DNA of 64,000 nt from Methylosinus sp. PW1 (GTDB taxonomy: Bacteria > Pseudomonadota > Alphaproteobacteria > Rhizobiales > Beijerinckiaceae). The notes under the pieces are model-generated. The model had not been told where the DNA came from and searched no databases. It saw only the letters and a list, made by a program, of their open reading frames with translations. Positions within the stretch are counted from its first letter, which is position 1, and the number at the start of each line of letters is the position of its first letter. Location: NCBI RefSeq assembly GCF_000745215.1, contig NZ_JQNK01000009.1:1550001-1614000 (forward strand), given 5' to 3'. Both the position numbers and the translations under genes were made by a program. Positions 21,514 to 30,721 of this stretch are shown one piece after another.

Positions 21514-23310
21514 ATGGATGAACCAGTCTCCCGAGGACGGCTTTCCGAAGGACGCAAGCGCCGCGGCGTCGTCTACACGCCTGCTCCCATCGCCCGTTTT
21601 CTCGTCGCCCGAACCATTGCGCTGTCGCTCGACGAGCGGCGCGCGGCTCTCCTCGCGCGGCATGGCGGATGCGAGACGCCTGCCTTTTGGCGCGCATGGC
21701 TCGACGCGCTGTGGTCCTTCAAGATCATCGATCCCGCCTGCGGCGACGGCGCGCTTCTCGACGCCGCCTTCGACGAAATGGCGCGACGCTATAAGGAGAT
21801 TGCGCTCGGCGCGATGATCGCGCTCGATGCCGCGCGCGAGACGATCGCCAATAATCTCTTCGGCATGGACATAGATGCGCGCGCGGTGGAGGCCGCACGC
21901 CGCGCGCTGTGGAGCCGATGTCCGAAGATCACCACGACGAGCGAGCCTGAAGGCTCGCGGTCCGAGGCGGCGACTGACGACAATTTGCGCGTCGGCGACA
22001 GCCTCATCGACGATAGTGCGGCGCGTGGCGGCTTCGATATCGTCATCGGCAATCCGCCCTATGTGCGGATGGAATATCTCAAAGCGGCGAAACCCTATCT
22101 CGCGAAACATTACGCCGTCGCCGCCGAGCGCGCCGATCTCTACGCCTATTTCTTCGAGAAGGGCGTGCGATTGCTGAGAGAGGGCGGACGGCTGGGCTTC
22201 ATCTCCTCGTCGAGCTTCTTTCGCACCGGCGCCGGCGAGAGCCTGCGCCGCTTCCTCGCCGGGAATGCGACGATCGAAAGCGTCGTCGATTTCGGCGATG
22301 TGCGCGTCTTCGGCGATGTCGTCACCTATCCGGCGATCGTGACGCTGAAGAAGAGCGCAGACCGCGGCGATCTCTCCTTTCTGCTGTTGAAGGATCGCGC
22401 GCCGAAGGACCTCGAGGCGGTGTTCGCGGAGAATGCGCGGCCCATGCCGCAGGCGCGGCTCGGCGCCGCCTTCTGGCGCTTCGAGGAGGAGGCGCTGGCG
22501 CGTCTGCGCGACAAGATCGCGCAAGGCCGCAAGACGCTGCGAGAGACCTATGGCGCGCCGCTCTGGGGGATCAAGACGGGGCTCAACGACGCTTTCGTCA
22601 TCGACGACGCGACGCGCGACGCGCTCGTCGCCGCCGATCCGCGCAGCGCCGAGATTTTGAAGCCCTATTGTCGCGGTGGAAGCATCGGACGCTGGCGCGC
22701 CGCGAGCGAGGACAGGCTCGTCGATGCGCCGAAAGGCGCTTTCGACATCGCCGAATATCCGGCCGTGGCGGCATGGCTCGCGCCGCTGCGCGAGCGGCTG
22801 GAGCGCCGCGCCACGCGACAAAAATGGTTCGAGCTGCAACAGGCGCAGCTCGCCTATCGCGCCGGCTTCGCGGCGCCCAAGATCGTGTTTCCAGATATTT
22901 CACAGGGGCCGAAATTCGCGCTCGACGAAAGCGGCGGCCTCATCGACGCGACCTGCTTCTGCCTGCCTTGCGCCGATCTCGCTCTGCTCGCCTTTCTCAA
23001 TTCGCGGCTCTGCTGGTTCGTGCTGCATTCCGTCTCCAATCCGCTGCGCGGCGGCAAATGGCGGCTGCGGCTGAAGGCGCAATATTTGGAGCCGCTGCCG
23101 CTGCCCGATCTCGCCTCCCCTGTCGCAGAACGGCTCGCGGCGCTGGCGCGCGCCAATTGCGTCGCAGCCGCCGAGCCCGACGCGGCCGGGCGCCTCGCCG
23201 CCGAGATCGAGAGCCGGGAAAGGGAGATCGATGCGTTGATCTACGATCTCTTCGGCCTGTCGGCGGCGGAGGCGGAATTGCTGGAGGCCACGCTCGCCGA
23301 CCAATATTGA
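21514..23310 (+). CDS. Orphan N6-adenine DNA methyltransferase (Eco57I/TaqI-like)
   Basis: 598 residues. The SAM motif DPACGDGALL is at residues 73-82. The catalytic motif NPPY is at 180-183, marking an amino (N6-adenine) methyltransferase. The C-terminal half contains the TaqI-like specificity region (WGIKTGLNDAFVIDD near 350 and SNPLRGGKWRLR near 508). It lacks the N-terminal nuclease domain of type IIG enzymes, so by itself it can only methylate. A Uma2 nuclease gene starts 39 bases downstream. It carries an in-frame palindromic insert at 21941-21963, between motif I and NPPY. Lower-similarity edges suggest an acquired gene. Confidence 0.85.
   Translation: MDEPVSRGRLSEGRKRRGVVYTPAPIARFLVARTIALSLDERRAALLARHGGCETPAFWRAWLDALWSFKIIDPACGDGALLDAAFDEMARRYKEIALGAMIALDAARETIANNLFGMDIDARAVEAARRALWSRCPKITTTSEPEGSRSEAATDDNLRVGDSLIDDSAARGGFDIVIGNPPYVRMEYLKAAKPYLAKHYAVAAERADLYAYFFEKGVRLLREGGRLGFISSSSFFRTGAGESLRRFLAGNATIESVVDFGDVRVFGDVVTYPAIVTLKKSADRGDLSFLLLKDRAPKDLEAVFAENARPMPQARLGAAFWRFEEEALARLRDKIAQGRKTLRETYGAPLWGIKTGLNDAFVIDDATRDALVAADPRSAEILKPYCRGGSIGRWRAASEDRLVDAPKGAFDIAEYPAVAAWLAPLRERLERRATRQKWFELQQAQLAYRAGFAAPKIVFPDISQGPKFALDESGGLIDATCFCLPCADLALLAFLNSRLCWFVLHSVSNPLRGGKWRLRLKAQYLEPLPLPDLASPVAERLAALARANCVAAAEPDAAGRLAAEIESREREIDALIYDLFGLSAAEAELLEATLADQY
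21941..21963 (+). repeat. Palindromic element inside the methyltransferase gene
   Basis: 23 bases with a GCGAGCC/GGCTCGC dyad followed by GGTCC. The exact reverse complement occurs at 32016-32038 in another, unrelated gene, and a degenerate direct copy at 32055-32077. In this frame it encodes SEPEGSRS. Confidence 0.8.
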
Positions 23311-23349
23311 CACGCGAAATCCCGCCCGGATTGCGCTATATTGCGCTGC

Positions 23350-23967
23350 ATGAACCCGCATCTGCGCCCGATCGGCCTTCCGCTCGAGACTCAGGCCGCC
23401 GAGGGACTCCCCCGGCGCTGCTGGAGCGTGGCGGAAATCGAGGAGATGCTCCGCGCCGGCATTATCGATGAAGACGAGCGGTTCGAGCTGATCGGCGGGG
23501 AGGTCGTGCCAATGTCGCCCAGGGGCGCCCGACACGAATGGGTGAAGATCGCGGTTAATCGCTTCCTTATCAAGGCAGCGCCCTCACATCTCGAGGTCGC
23601 CCCGGAAACGACGCTACGCCTCGATGCGCGCACCTTCGTCGAGCCCGATTTCTGCGTCTTCCCACGTGGCCTCCCGCTGACGGCCCTCGATGGGCCAGCG
23701 GTGTTGCTGGCGATCGAGGTCGCCGATTCGAGCCTCGCCTATGACAAGGGCCGCAAGATTAGCGTCTATGCGGCGTTCGGCGTGCGCGAGGTCTGGGTCG
23801 TCGACGCCGTTCGGGCCGTGACCTTCATCCATCGCCGGCTGGGCGCGGCGGGCTATGCCGAGATCGTCGAGCTCGCCGGCGCCGCGCGCCTCGAGCCCAT
23901 GCTCGCGCCCGAGCTCGCCTTCAGCCTCGCCGAGCTCGGCGTGACGCCCGGCGCGGAAAAGCAGTGA
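23350..23967 (+). CDS. Uma2-family endonuclease
   Basis: 205 residues from ATG 23350. It belongs to the Uma2 (DUF820) family with a PD-(D/E)XK nuclease fold. The blocks FELIGGEVVPMSP, VEPDFCVF, then AIEVADSSLAYDKGRK and VREVWVVD carry the expected Asp, Glu-x-Val and Lys positions, so it looks catalytically intact. Uma2 proteins are abundant in cyanobacteria and are thought to be nucleases of mobile elements; their role is unclear. It follows the adenine methyltransferase by 39 bases and may be co-transcribed with it. Confidence 0.8.
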   Translation: MNPHLRPIGLPLETQAAEGLPRRCWSVAEIEEMLRAGIIDEDERFELIGGEVVPMSPRGARHEWVKIAVNRFLIKAAPSHLEVAPETTLRLDARTFVEPDFCVFPRGLPLTALDGPAVLLAIEVADSSLAYDKGRKISVYAAFGVREVWVVDAVRAVTFIHRRLGAAGYAEIVELAGAARLEPMLAPELAFSLAELGVTPGAEKQ

Positions 23968-23971
23968 TCCC

Positions 23972-24343
23972 ATGACGCCGACGACGATCGCCCGGCCTTC
24001 GACGACCACCGCGCTGCTGCGCGGCTTTTTGCGCAAATGCCCGCGTTGCGGGTCCGGCGCGCTCTTCGACGGCTATCTGAAGCGCGCCGACGCCTGCCCG
24101 CATTGCGCGGAGAGCTTCATCGGCGTCGACGCCGACGATGGCCCGGCCTGGCTCACCATCGGCGTCGTCGCCCATATCATCGTTCCGCTGCTGATCTTTC
24201 TGGAGACGCGCGCAACGCTGTCCTACGGCGCGGAGGCGGCGCTGGTGCTGTCCGCGACCATCGTCTCCACCCTGCTGCTGCTGCCGCTCTGCAAAGGATT
24301 CTTCATCGCGGCGGTGTGGTCGCTGTCGAAGAAGACGGACTGA
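23972..24343 (+). CDS. DUF983 membrane protein
   Basis: 123 residues. An N-terminal zinc-ribbon-like pair CPRCGSG (near 23) and CPHC (near 42) is followed by two transmembrane helices (about 62-80 and 87-108). DUF983 genes are common in alphaproteobacteria, frequently near cytochrome oxidase genes, and of unknown role. It starts 4 bases after the Uma2 gene. Its last 40 codons overlap the 3-prime end of the convergent membrane-protein gene. Confidence 0.8.
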   Translation: MTPTTIARPSTTTALLRGFLRKCPRCGSGALFDGYLKRADACPHCAESFIGVDADDGPAWLTIGVVAHIIVPLLIFLETRATLSYGAEAALVLSATIVSTLLLLPLCKGFFIAAVWSLSKKTD

Positions 24344-24705
24344 CGCGGGGCCGCGCGAAAGACGTTGAAGGCGAGGATCGCCGTCGCTGCGAAAGTCATG
24401 ACCGAGCCGGCGATCGTCACCGGCTCGCCCCAGGCGAGACCGCGCAGGACAGCGGCAATTCCCGGGGCCATCAGCGACAGGCCGACGACGGCGAGGCAAA
24501 GATGCGCGACGGCGAGCCGCGCCGCGCGCTCTGGATGCGCCTCATAGAACAGGCCCGCCAGAAACATCGCGACCCAGCCGACGAGATTTATATGCGCATG
24601 CACGGGGGCGAGAGCGAAATCATGCGCCGCGCCCATGTGCAATCCGAGCGCCGTGCCGATGAGCGCGAAAATCATTCCAAAACGTAGAAACCAAGCGGAG
24701 ATCAT
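24223..24705 (-). CDS. Four-helix membrane protein, haem-copper-oxidase-like
   Basis: 160 residues. Four hydrophobic segments (about 3-20, 35-55, 65-85, 98-118) and a HAHINLVGWV motif near residue 34 resemble part of the oxidase subunit I fold, seen in small cytochrome-oxidase-like proteins. Start at ATG 24705 has an AAAGGA site 6 bases upstream. The last 40 codons overlap DUF983 on the other strand, and this tail (rich in Ser and Thr) looks unlike the rest, so the stop may have moved. No redox activity can be claimed. Confidence 0.6.
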   Translation of the reverse strand: MISAWFLRFGMIFALIGTALGLHMGAAHDFALAPVHAHINLVGWVAMFLAGLFYEAHPERAARLAVAHLCLAVVGLSLMAPGIAAVLRGLAWGEPVTIAGSVMTFAATAILAFNVFRAAPRQSVFFDSDHTAAMKNPLQSGSSSRVETMVADSTSAASAP

Positions 24706-24744
24706 TTTTCGTCCTTTCATTTCATGAGCGAGCGCGACGCCCGC

Positions 24745-26052
24745 TCACGCTCCTACGGCGTTGCGCAGCGGCGCCCGCGCGGCGCGGATCATCGCTTCGA
24801 CCTCATCGGCGACGCGCGCGGCGCCGCCACCCTCTTCCGCGATCGCCCGCGCGAGCTTTTGCGCATTGCGGGCGAAGCTCGGCTCATCCAGCAGCCGGCG
24901 GATGGCGGCGGCGATCTCGGCCGCGCTCGCCTCGCGCGGCAGCCGAATGCCGGCGCCGTGATATTCGACGCGCGCAGCGTTTTCGCCCTGGTCGCGGCCC
25001 ATGGGCAGAACGAGGACCGGCGCGCCGGCGCGAAGCGCGCGCAGAGTGGTGCCATGGCCGCCATGGGTGACGACGCAGGCGGCGCGCCGGATGATGTCGT
25101 CATGCGAGCCGCTGTCGAGAATCTCGACATTGGGCGGCGCGGGAAGCGAACGCCCTGTGAGCGCGGCGCCGAGCGTCACCACGCCGCGAACGGGAAGCGC
25201 GCCGAGCGCCTCGATCGCCGCGGCGAGCGTGGCCTCCTGCTTCTGATAGGTCGTGCTGAAGGAAACGAGCACGGTCGGCCGGCCATCGAAATTCGGCGCA
25301 GCGCCTTGGACCGCCCATCCCGGCTGCTCGAGCAGCGGCCCGACATAGCGCACATGCGGCGGCAGCTCGTCGACGGGAAAATCGAAAGCCTTGGCCGTGC
25401 AGAGCAGCAGCAGATCGGCGCGGAACTGATCGAGCGTCCGGGTCAGCGGCGGCAGGCCGAAACGGGCGCGTGCGGCGTTGATCTGCGGCAGGAAGCCGTC
25501 GAACATCGCGTCGACCATGACGGCGACCTCACGATCACGGCGGCGCTCATCGTCATTGGCGGCAGGGAAGAAGCCCGGCCCGAAAGGCGGATGACCGGGC
25601 AATGGGACGAGGCTGACATTGAACGCGAGCAGCGCATGGGGAAGGTCGAGCGCTTCGGCCGCGACCATTCCGCCGAACAGGAGATCGGAGCCGATGATGG
25701 CGTCGGTCGGCTCCGCCCGCGCGGCTTCCACGACATCTTCCGCATAGCGGAGCGCCGGGCCGAGAAAAATGGCCCGCGCCCAGGCGACGAAGCCGGAGAG
25801 ATCGTCTGGCTGCTCCCAATCGCGCGCAAAGCAGCTCTGCGGCGAACGGTCGGGCCGGTTGGGCGCGCGCTTCCACCGCGCGACGCGGGCGCCGGCGGCG
25901 CGCGCTTGCGGCAATATGCTGTCGTCGCCGATGAAGCGCACGTCATGTCCCCGCGCGGAAAGCGCTCGGATCACGGCGATCGTCGGCGGGACATTGCCGC
26001 CGCCCTCCCAGCCGAGCACGAGCAGACGGGATCTGTCGGTTCGCGAGGTCAT
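24745..26052 (-). CDS. GT1-family glycosyltransferase (MGT/UGT type)
   Basis: 435 residues. The N-terminal acceptor domain opens RLLVLGWEGGGNVPPTIAVIRALSARGH. The C-terminal donor domain has the family block VTHGGHGTTLRALRAGAPVLVLP and a DQGENAARV segment near 370. Relatives glycosylate macrolides, sterols or other small hydrophobic molecules with nucleotide sugars. It follows the TetR regulator by 14 bases and is probably in one operon with it, so it may modify the inducer or a toxic compound. Start at ATG 26052, with GAGGAG upstream. Confidence 0.82.
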   Translation of the reverse strand: MTSRTDRSRLLVLGWEGGGNVPPTIAVIRALSARGHDVRFIGDDSILPQARAAGARVARWKRAPNRPDRSPQSCFARDWEQPDDLSGFVAWARAIFLGPALRYAEDVVEAARAEPTDAIIGSDLLFGGMVAAEALDLPHALLAFNVSLVPLPGHPPFGPGFFPAANDDERRRDREVAVMVDAMFDGFLPQINAARARFGLPPLTRTLDQFRADLLLLCTAKAFDFPVDELPPHVRYVGPLLEQPGWAVQGAAPNFDGRPTVLVSFSTTYQKQEATLAAAIEALGALPVRGVVTLGAALTGRSLPAPPNVEILDSGSHDDIIRRAACVVTHGGHGTTLRALRAGAPVLVLPMGRDQGENAARVEYHGAGIRLPREASAAEIAAAIRRLLDEPSFARNAQKLARAIAEEGGGAARVADEVEAMIRAARAPLRNAVGA

Positions 26053-26066
26053 ATATCCATCACTCC

Positions 26067-26657
26067 TCAATGCAGAATTTCAGCAATCATCGCGGACATC
26101 AGCCGCACGGTTTCGTCGACCGAATGCCCCTGCGTTCGTCGAAACAGGAACCAGCTCCAAACGTCGGTCGCGACGAGCAGATGTGAGAGGCGCGTGAGGC
26201 GCTCGCCCTCGGGAAAAGCAGCGAGGCGCGGCGCGAATGTCTGCTCGACCCAGCGCCGATGGCCTGTTCGGCCGATCTCGAGCGTCGCGGCGATCTCCGG
26301 GATGCGCCCTTCGAGCGACAGCAGACGCAGCACCATCTCGCCGGCCGTTTCGTAATCGGCCACCACTGTCGCGGCCGCGCCGGCGAGATCGCCGGGCTTT
26401 GTGGCGGCGCGGCGCGTCTCGATCTCATTGCCGATCTGGCGGGTGAAGGCGGCGAGCAGACCGGCCTTGCCGCCGAAACGGCGGATGACGGTCTGCCGCG
26501 TCGAGCCGGCGCGCTGCGCCACATCGTCGAGCGTGATCTCATCGTACCAGCGCTCTTCCAATAGAGAGCGAAAGGCCGCGAGAATTGCCTCCTCGGTCTC
26601 GAGAGAGGCGGCGGCGCGCGCCGTTTGGACATAGCTTCGCTTGCTCGTCAATTTCAT
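26067..26657 (-). CDS. TetR/AcrR-family regulator
   Basis: 196 residues. The N-terminal helix-turn-helix includes ILAAFRSLLEERWYDEITLDDVAQRAGSTRQTVIRRFGGKAGLL-type spacing (residues 25-70). The ligand domain is unassigned. Start at ATG 26657. A perfect 17-base dyad (TGATAC-N5-GTATCA, 26657-26673) overlaps the start codon, so autoregulation is likely. It precedes a glycosyltransferase gene by 14 bases on the same strand. It may sense the compound that the transferase modifies. Confidence 0.88.
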   Translation of the reverse strand: MKLTSKRSYVQTARAAASLETEEAILAAFRSLLEERWYDEITLDDVAQRAGSTRQTVIRRFGGKAGLLAAFTRQIGNEIETRRAATKPGDLAGAAATVVADYETAGEMVLRLLSLEGRIPEIAATLEIGRTGHRRWVEQTFAPRLAAFPEGERLTRLSHLLVATDVWSWFLFRRTQGHSVDETVRLMSAMIAEILH

Positions 26658-26673
26658 GATACAGTTAGTATCA
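26657..26673 (-). promoter_or_regulatory. TetR-type operator
   Basis: TGATAC, AGTTA, GTATCA: perfect 6-bp arms with a 5-base centre. It overlaps the first base of the regulator start codon. The size and position suit a TetR dimer. Confidence 0.7.
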
Positions 26674-26760
26674 CGAAATTTCCGCAAGCGTCAACGGGCT
26701 CCCGAGACGCCTCTGGTCGAAATGAATCCGAACGAGATCTGACTGTCGAAAGCGAGCGGC

Positions 26761-27315
26761 CTATTTGTCGGCGCGGGGCTCGGGCTCGCGCGGCTCCAGC
26801 GGATGGCCGGCGGCGGCCCAGCCATCCGTGCCCTGCGAGAACCAGGACACGTTGGAATAGCCGAGCGCGAGCGCGCGCTTGGCGGCGTTCCACGACATCC
26901 AGCAATCGGCGAGACAGTAGAAGACCAGCGGGCGGCTCTGGTCTTTCGCGGTCACGCGCGCGAGGCCGCTTTCGAAATAGCGGAGCGAGGCATCCGGCAA
27001 TTCGCCATAGCCGGTCTCGGGAAGCCAGACGCTGCCCGGAATGTCGAAACGCGGCTTGTCACGCCAGACGGCCTCGGGCGGCAGGCCGGCGGGCCTAGGC
27101 GGGCGCGGCAGGACATCGACGAAGACAGCGGCTTTGTCGCGCCATAGGGCGAAGGCCTGCTGCGTGTCGATCACACGGGCGCCGCGCAGAGTGGCGGGCA
27201 CGGCGGCGCGAAAATCGGAGAGGCGATAGCCCTCCGGCTCGGGAACGGTCTCGGCGGCGGCGGGCGCCGACACGAGAAAGACAAGGCCGAGCGCGAGGCC
27301 GAGCCAGCGCGTCAT
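26761..27315 (-). CDS. PQQ-dependent catabolism-associated CXXCW-motif protein
   Basis: 184 residues with a signal peptide (ends AAA-E, about residue 21). It has a rhodanese-like fold with the characteristic CLADCW motif near residue 131, which defines this quinoprotein-associated family. It is periplasmic. It probably serves redox or metal handling for PQQ enzymes, but no mechanism is established. Start ATG 27315 overlaps the xoxJ stop as ATGA, so translation is coupled; it is the last gene of the xoxF-G-J run. Confidence 0.88.
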   Translation of the reverse strand: MTRWLGLALGLVFLVSAPAAAETVPEPEGYRLSDFRAAVPATLRGARVIDTQQAFALWRDKAAVFVDVLPRPPRPAGLPPEAVWRDKPRFDIPGSVWLPETGYGELPDASLRYFESGLARVTAKDQSRPLVFYCLADCWMSWNAAKRALALGYSNVSWFSQGTDGWAAAGHPLEPREPEPRADK

Positions 27316-28208
27316 GGCGTGGACGCGGTGGGCGCCGGCGCGATCGGCGCGTCGGATTCGTCGATCAGCGGCACGCCGAAATCGGCGAGCAATCGGTCGA
27401 TCTCGTTCTGATTCTGGGCGATGATACGATTGAGCTCGCGCTTCCACTCCTGATCGGAATGGCGAACGCCCATGGCGATGCGGAAGCTCATGCGCGCGCC
27501 CTTGTCCCCGCTGAGCAAGGCCAGCTTCAGCCGGCCGCCGGATTTTTTCGCATGATAGCCGGCGAAAGGCCCCCAGAGAATCGCGACGTCGATCGCGCCG
27601 CTCTCGAGATCGCGGATCATATCGGCGCCGGGCGCGTCGACGCGGGTGTCGACGACCAGCGGATAGGGCTTCACCGCCGCGAGCAGCCGATGGCGGGCCA
27701 GGAGATTGCCGGGCGGCGTGTTGGCGACGAGGCCGATGCGCTTATTCTGGGCGAGGCGCGGATCGGCGAGCGACGTCAGCCCCTCGAGATCGGAGCCGGC
27801 GCGATAGACCACCGCATAGGAGGTCCGATAATAGGGATTGGTGGGCTGAACGAGATCGTCGCCCTGCGGCATTCCCATCACCACATCGCACAAATGCGCA
27901 TTGAGCGTGTTGCGGATGAAGCCGGTCGCGCCCGGATAATAGGAATAGGCGATATCCTTGCCGAGCTTCTTGGCCAGGAACTCCGCGAGCTTGTTCTCGA
28001 ACCCCTCTCCGGCGCTGTTGGAAAAGGGAAGATTGCTCGGATCGGCGCAGACGCGCAGAACCTTGGGGTCGATCAGCTCGATCGAGCCGCGCGCGTCATC
28101 GACGCTCCCCTGGGGACGCGCCACGAGACCGGGCGATTGGGAATAGGCGGGCGCCGTCGCGAGCAGGCCCGCGACGGCGACCAGGGAAAATATGAGACGA
28201 CGCGACAT
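27312..28208 (-). CDS. xoxJ: XoxJ periplasmic binding-fold protein of methanol dehydrogenase
   Basis: 298 residues. The signal peptide ends near AYS-Q (residue 24). It has the MxaJ/XoxJ extracellular solute-binding fold with the opening VLRVCADPSNLPFSN and the block GATGFIRNTLNAHLCDVVMG. XoxJ is proposed to help activate XoxF, possibly during cofactor insertion. It follows xoxG by 62 bases and overlaps the CXXCW gene by 4 bases. The start at ATG 28208 gives a standard signal peptide; the upstream frame is not similar. Confidence 0.92.
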   Translation of the reverse strand: MSRRLIFSLVAVAGLLATAPAYSQSPGLVARPQGSVDDARGSIELIDPKVLRVCADPSNLPFSNSAGEGFENKLAEFLAKKLGKDIAYSYYPGATGFIRNTLNAHLCDVVMGMPQGDDLVQPTNPYYRTSYAVVYRAGSDLEGLTSLADPRLAQNKRIGLVANTPPGNLLARHRLLAAVKPYPLVVDTRVDAPGADMIRDLESGAIDVAILWGPFAGYHAKKSGGRLKLALLSGDKGARMSFRIAMGVRHSDQEWKRELNRIIAQNQNEIDRLLADFGVPLIDESDAPIAPAPTASTP

Positions 28209-28270
28209 GACGAGCCCTCGGCCGGTTTCGCCGCCAGCCGGCGCGCGAAGCCTCGACTGACGCTCGATCA

Positions 28271-28792
28271 CTATTTGGCGCTCATGCACTTCGCTTCGGC
28301 CTCGGCGAAAGCCGGCGGCTTCTCTGCCTTCTTCTCCGGACGGCCGCGGCCGACCGCCTCGGTCGAACGGGCGCGGAGATAGATGTAGAGGTCGTCGATA
28401 TAGCACATGGCGTTCTTATTGTCGGCGAAAGCCGGCATGACGCTGTCATTGCCCGCCTGCTTGTTCTCGCGGCCGCCGACGACGATGCCGTAGAACTCCT
28501 CGTAATTGAAGTTCTTGACCGAATTCTTCAGCGCCGGCGCATAGGTCGAGCCCTCGGCGTTGGGGCCGTGGCAGACGTGGCATTCGGCGTGATAGCGGCG
28601 ATAGCCGGAGAAAGTGTACCAATCGACCGTGCCGTCCGCCTGCACCTTATAGGTCGGCTTGCTCTGCGAGTCGAACCACTTGCCGTCCACTTCCTTGACC
28701 GCGGTCGGGTCTCCCGGCGCTTCGGCGCGCACGGTCGTTCCAACACCCATGAAGACGCTCAGGGCAACGGCCCCGACGAGCGGCAGTCTCAT
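28271..28792 (-). CDS. xoxG: XoxG cytochrome c, electron acceptor of XoxF
   Basis: 173 residues with a signal peptide (ends near VRA-E). The haem motif CHVCH is near residue 66, within AECHVCHGPNAEGSTYAPAL. The C-terminus is charged and rich in Ala/Glu/Lys. XoxG takes electrons from lanthanide methanol dehydrogenase in the periplasm. Start ATG 28792 follows GGAGG by 6-8 bases. It lies 93 bases after xoxF and 62 before xoxJ, giving the order xoxF-G-J. Confidence 0.92.
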   Translation of the reverse strand: MRLPLVGAVALSVFMGVGTTVRAEAPGDPTAVKEVDGKWFDSQSKPTYKVQADGTVDWYTFSGYRRYHAECHVCHGPNAEGSTYAPALKNSVKNFNYEEFYGIVVGGRENKQAGNDSVMPAFADNKNAMCYIDDLYIYLRARSTEAVGRGRPEKKAEKPPAFAEAEAKCMSAK

Positions 28793-28885
28793 TACTCCAT
28801 CCTCCAGCAGTTTCCATCCACACAAACAAGGCGCTCGGCGCGCGCCAGGAGCGTTCGCCGAGCGCTGATCTTTTTATTGGCCGTA

Positions 28886-30721
28886 TCAGTTCGCCGGAGC
28901 GACGATCGGCAGAGCGTAGTCGGGCAGCGCGAAGACGGTCAGCACGCCGCCGAGAGCGGTGTAATCGGACAGCGCCTTATAGCCGCCGACCGCGCCGAGG
29001 CCTTCGTTGCTCTTGGACAGGCCGGCCGCGAGACCGATGCCGGCCCAGCCGCCGACGCCGGACAGAACCGCGACATACTGCTTGCCCTTGTGCTCATAGG
29101 TGATCACGTTGCCGATGATGCCCGACGGAGTCTTGTATTTGTAGAGCTCCTTGCCGGTCTTCAGGTCGACCGCCTTCAGATAGCCCTCGAGCGTGCCGTA
29201 GAAGGCGAGACCGCCGGAGGTCGTGACCGCACCGGACCAGACCGAGAACTGCTCCTTGTTGGACCAGACGATCTTGCCGACGCGGGCGTCCCAAGCGATG
29301 AAATTGCCCATGTGGCTGTCGCCGGGCGGCGGGAACATCTCCAGCGTCGCGCCGACATAAGGCTGACCCGCGGTGTAGCTGACGCGGAAGGGCTCATAGT
29401 CCATGCAGACGTGGTTGGTCGGCACATAGAACAGGCCGGTGTCCGGATTGAAGGACGCGGGCTGCATGTCCTTGGAGCCGAGAGCCGCCGGGCAGACGCC
29501 CTTGGTGTTCACGTCCTCGCCGTTCTGCTGCGTCGAATATTTCGAGACGACGAGCGGACGGCCATAGGTCGGCGAGTTCTTGTCCTGATCGACCTTGGTC
29601 GCCCAATTGACAGCCGGATCATACTTCTCGGCGACGAGGAGCTCCCCGGTGACGCGATCGAGCGTGTAGCCGAAGCCGTTACGATCGAAGTGGACGGCGG
29701 TCTTGCGGGCCACGCCGCCGATCGTCTGATCGGCGAGGATCACCTCGTTGATGCCGTCATAGTCCCACTCGTCGTGGGGAGTCATCTGATAGACCCACTT
29801 GGCGACGCCGGTGTTGAGGTCGCGCGCCCAAAGGGTCATGGACCAGCGATTGTCGCCGGGACGCTGCGCGGGGTTCCAGGTCGAGGGGTTGCCCGAGCCG
29901 TAGTAGATCAGGTTCAGATCCGGGTCATAGGAATACCAGCCCCAAGTGGTGCCGCCGCCGATCTGCCACTGATCGCCTTCCCAGGTCTTCAGAGACGAAT
30001 CCTTGCCGACCGGCTTGCCGAGATGGGTGGTCTTCTCGGGGTCGAGCAGAACCTCGGAGTCCGGACCTTCCGAATAGCCGCGCCAGGCGAGGCTGCCGTC
30101 CTTGATGTTGTAGGCGGTGATGCTGCCGCGCACGCCGAACTCGCCGCCGGCGATGCCGACGAGGACCTTGTCCTTGAAGACGTGCGGAGCGGCGGTCGAG
30201 GTGGCGCCCTTCGACGGATCGCCGTTCTTCACCGACCAGATGAGCTTGCCGGTCTTGGCGTCGAGAGCGACGAGAGTGGTGTCGGCCTGGGCCAGGAAGA
30301 TCTTGCCGTCGCCATAGGCGAGGCCGCGATTCACCGTGTCGCAGCACATGACCGGAACGACGCTCGGATCCTGCTTGGGCTCATACTTCCAGAGGATCTT
30401 GCCTTCGTTGTTGAGATCGAGGGCGTAGACGATGTTGGGGAACGGCGTATGCAGATACAGCACGTCGCCGAGAACGAGCGGCGCGCCTTCGTGGCCGCGC
30501 AGCACGCCGGTCGAGAAGCTCCAGGCGGGAGCCAGCTTGCCGACGTTCTCGGTGGTGATCTGCTTCAGCTTCGAGTAACGCAGATTGGCGTAGTCGCCGG
30601 TCGGCAAAACCCAATCCTTCGGATTCTTCTGGAGATCGAGCAGCTCGTCGGCGGCGTTCGCCACGCCGGCCCCGAACAGCGCGAGAATCCCCACCGAAGT
30701 CGACAACAACAGCTTATGCAT
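28886..30721 (-). CDS. xoxF: Lanthanide-dependent methanol dehydrogenase XoxF (XoxF5-like)
   Basis: 611 residues, periplasmic, PQQ-containing; oxidises methanol. The signal peptide ends near ANA-A (residue 24). The vicinal disulfide pair is C126-C127 (MCCDTVNRG). The catalytic Asp is D320 in [11 protein letters not shown], and D322 two residues on is the extra Asp that marks lanthanide-binding XoxF; calcium MxaF has Ala there. Long blocks such as [12 protein letters not shown] and SGIIGNV are near-identical to my recollection of Methylorubrum XoxF1, so clade XoxF5 is likely. A GGAGGAAAAG site precedes the ATG. It leads the xoxF-G-J operon. Confidence 0.97.
   Translation of the reverse strand: MHKLLLSTSVGILALFGAGVANAADELLDLQKNPKDWVLPTGDYANLRYSKLKQITTENVGKLAPAWSFSTGVLRGHEGAPLVLGDVLYLHTPFPNIVYALDLNNEGKILWKYEPKQDPSVVPVMCCDTVNRGLAYGDGKIFLAQADTTLVALDAKTGKLIWSVKNGDPSKGATSTAAPHVFKDKVLVGIAGGEFGVRGSITAYNIKDGSLAWRGYSEGPDSEVLLDPEKTTHLGKPVGKDSSLKTWEGDQWQIGGGTTWGWYSYDPDLNLIYYGSGNPSTWNPAQRPGDNRWSMTLWARDLNTGVAKWVYQMTPHDEWDYDGINEVILADQTIGGVARKTAVHFDRNGFGYTLDRVTGELLVAEKYDPAVNWATKVDQDKNSPTYGRPLVVSKYSTQQNGEDVNTKGVCPAALGSKDMQPASFNPDTGLFYVPTNHVCMDYEPFRVSYTAGQPYVGATLEMFPPPGDSHMGNFIAWDARVGKIVWSNKEQFSVWSGAVTTSGGLAFYGTLEGYLKAVDLKTGKELYKYKTPSGIIGNVITYEHKGKQYVAVLSGVGGWAGIGLAAGLSKSNEGLGAVGGYKALSDYTALGGVLTVFALPDYALPIVAPAN

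Noticed and set aside
28886..30721. Calcium-type MxaF methanol dehydrogenase
   Set aside because: The residue two after the catalytic Asp is Asp, not Ala, and no mxaI is adjacent; this is XoxF.
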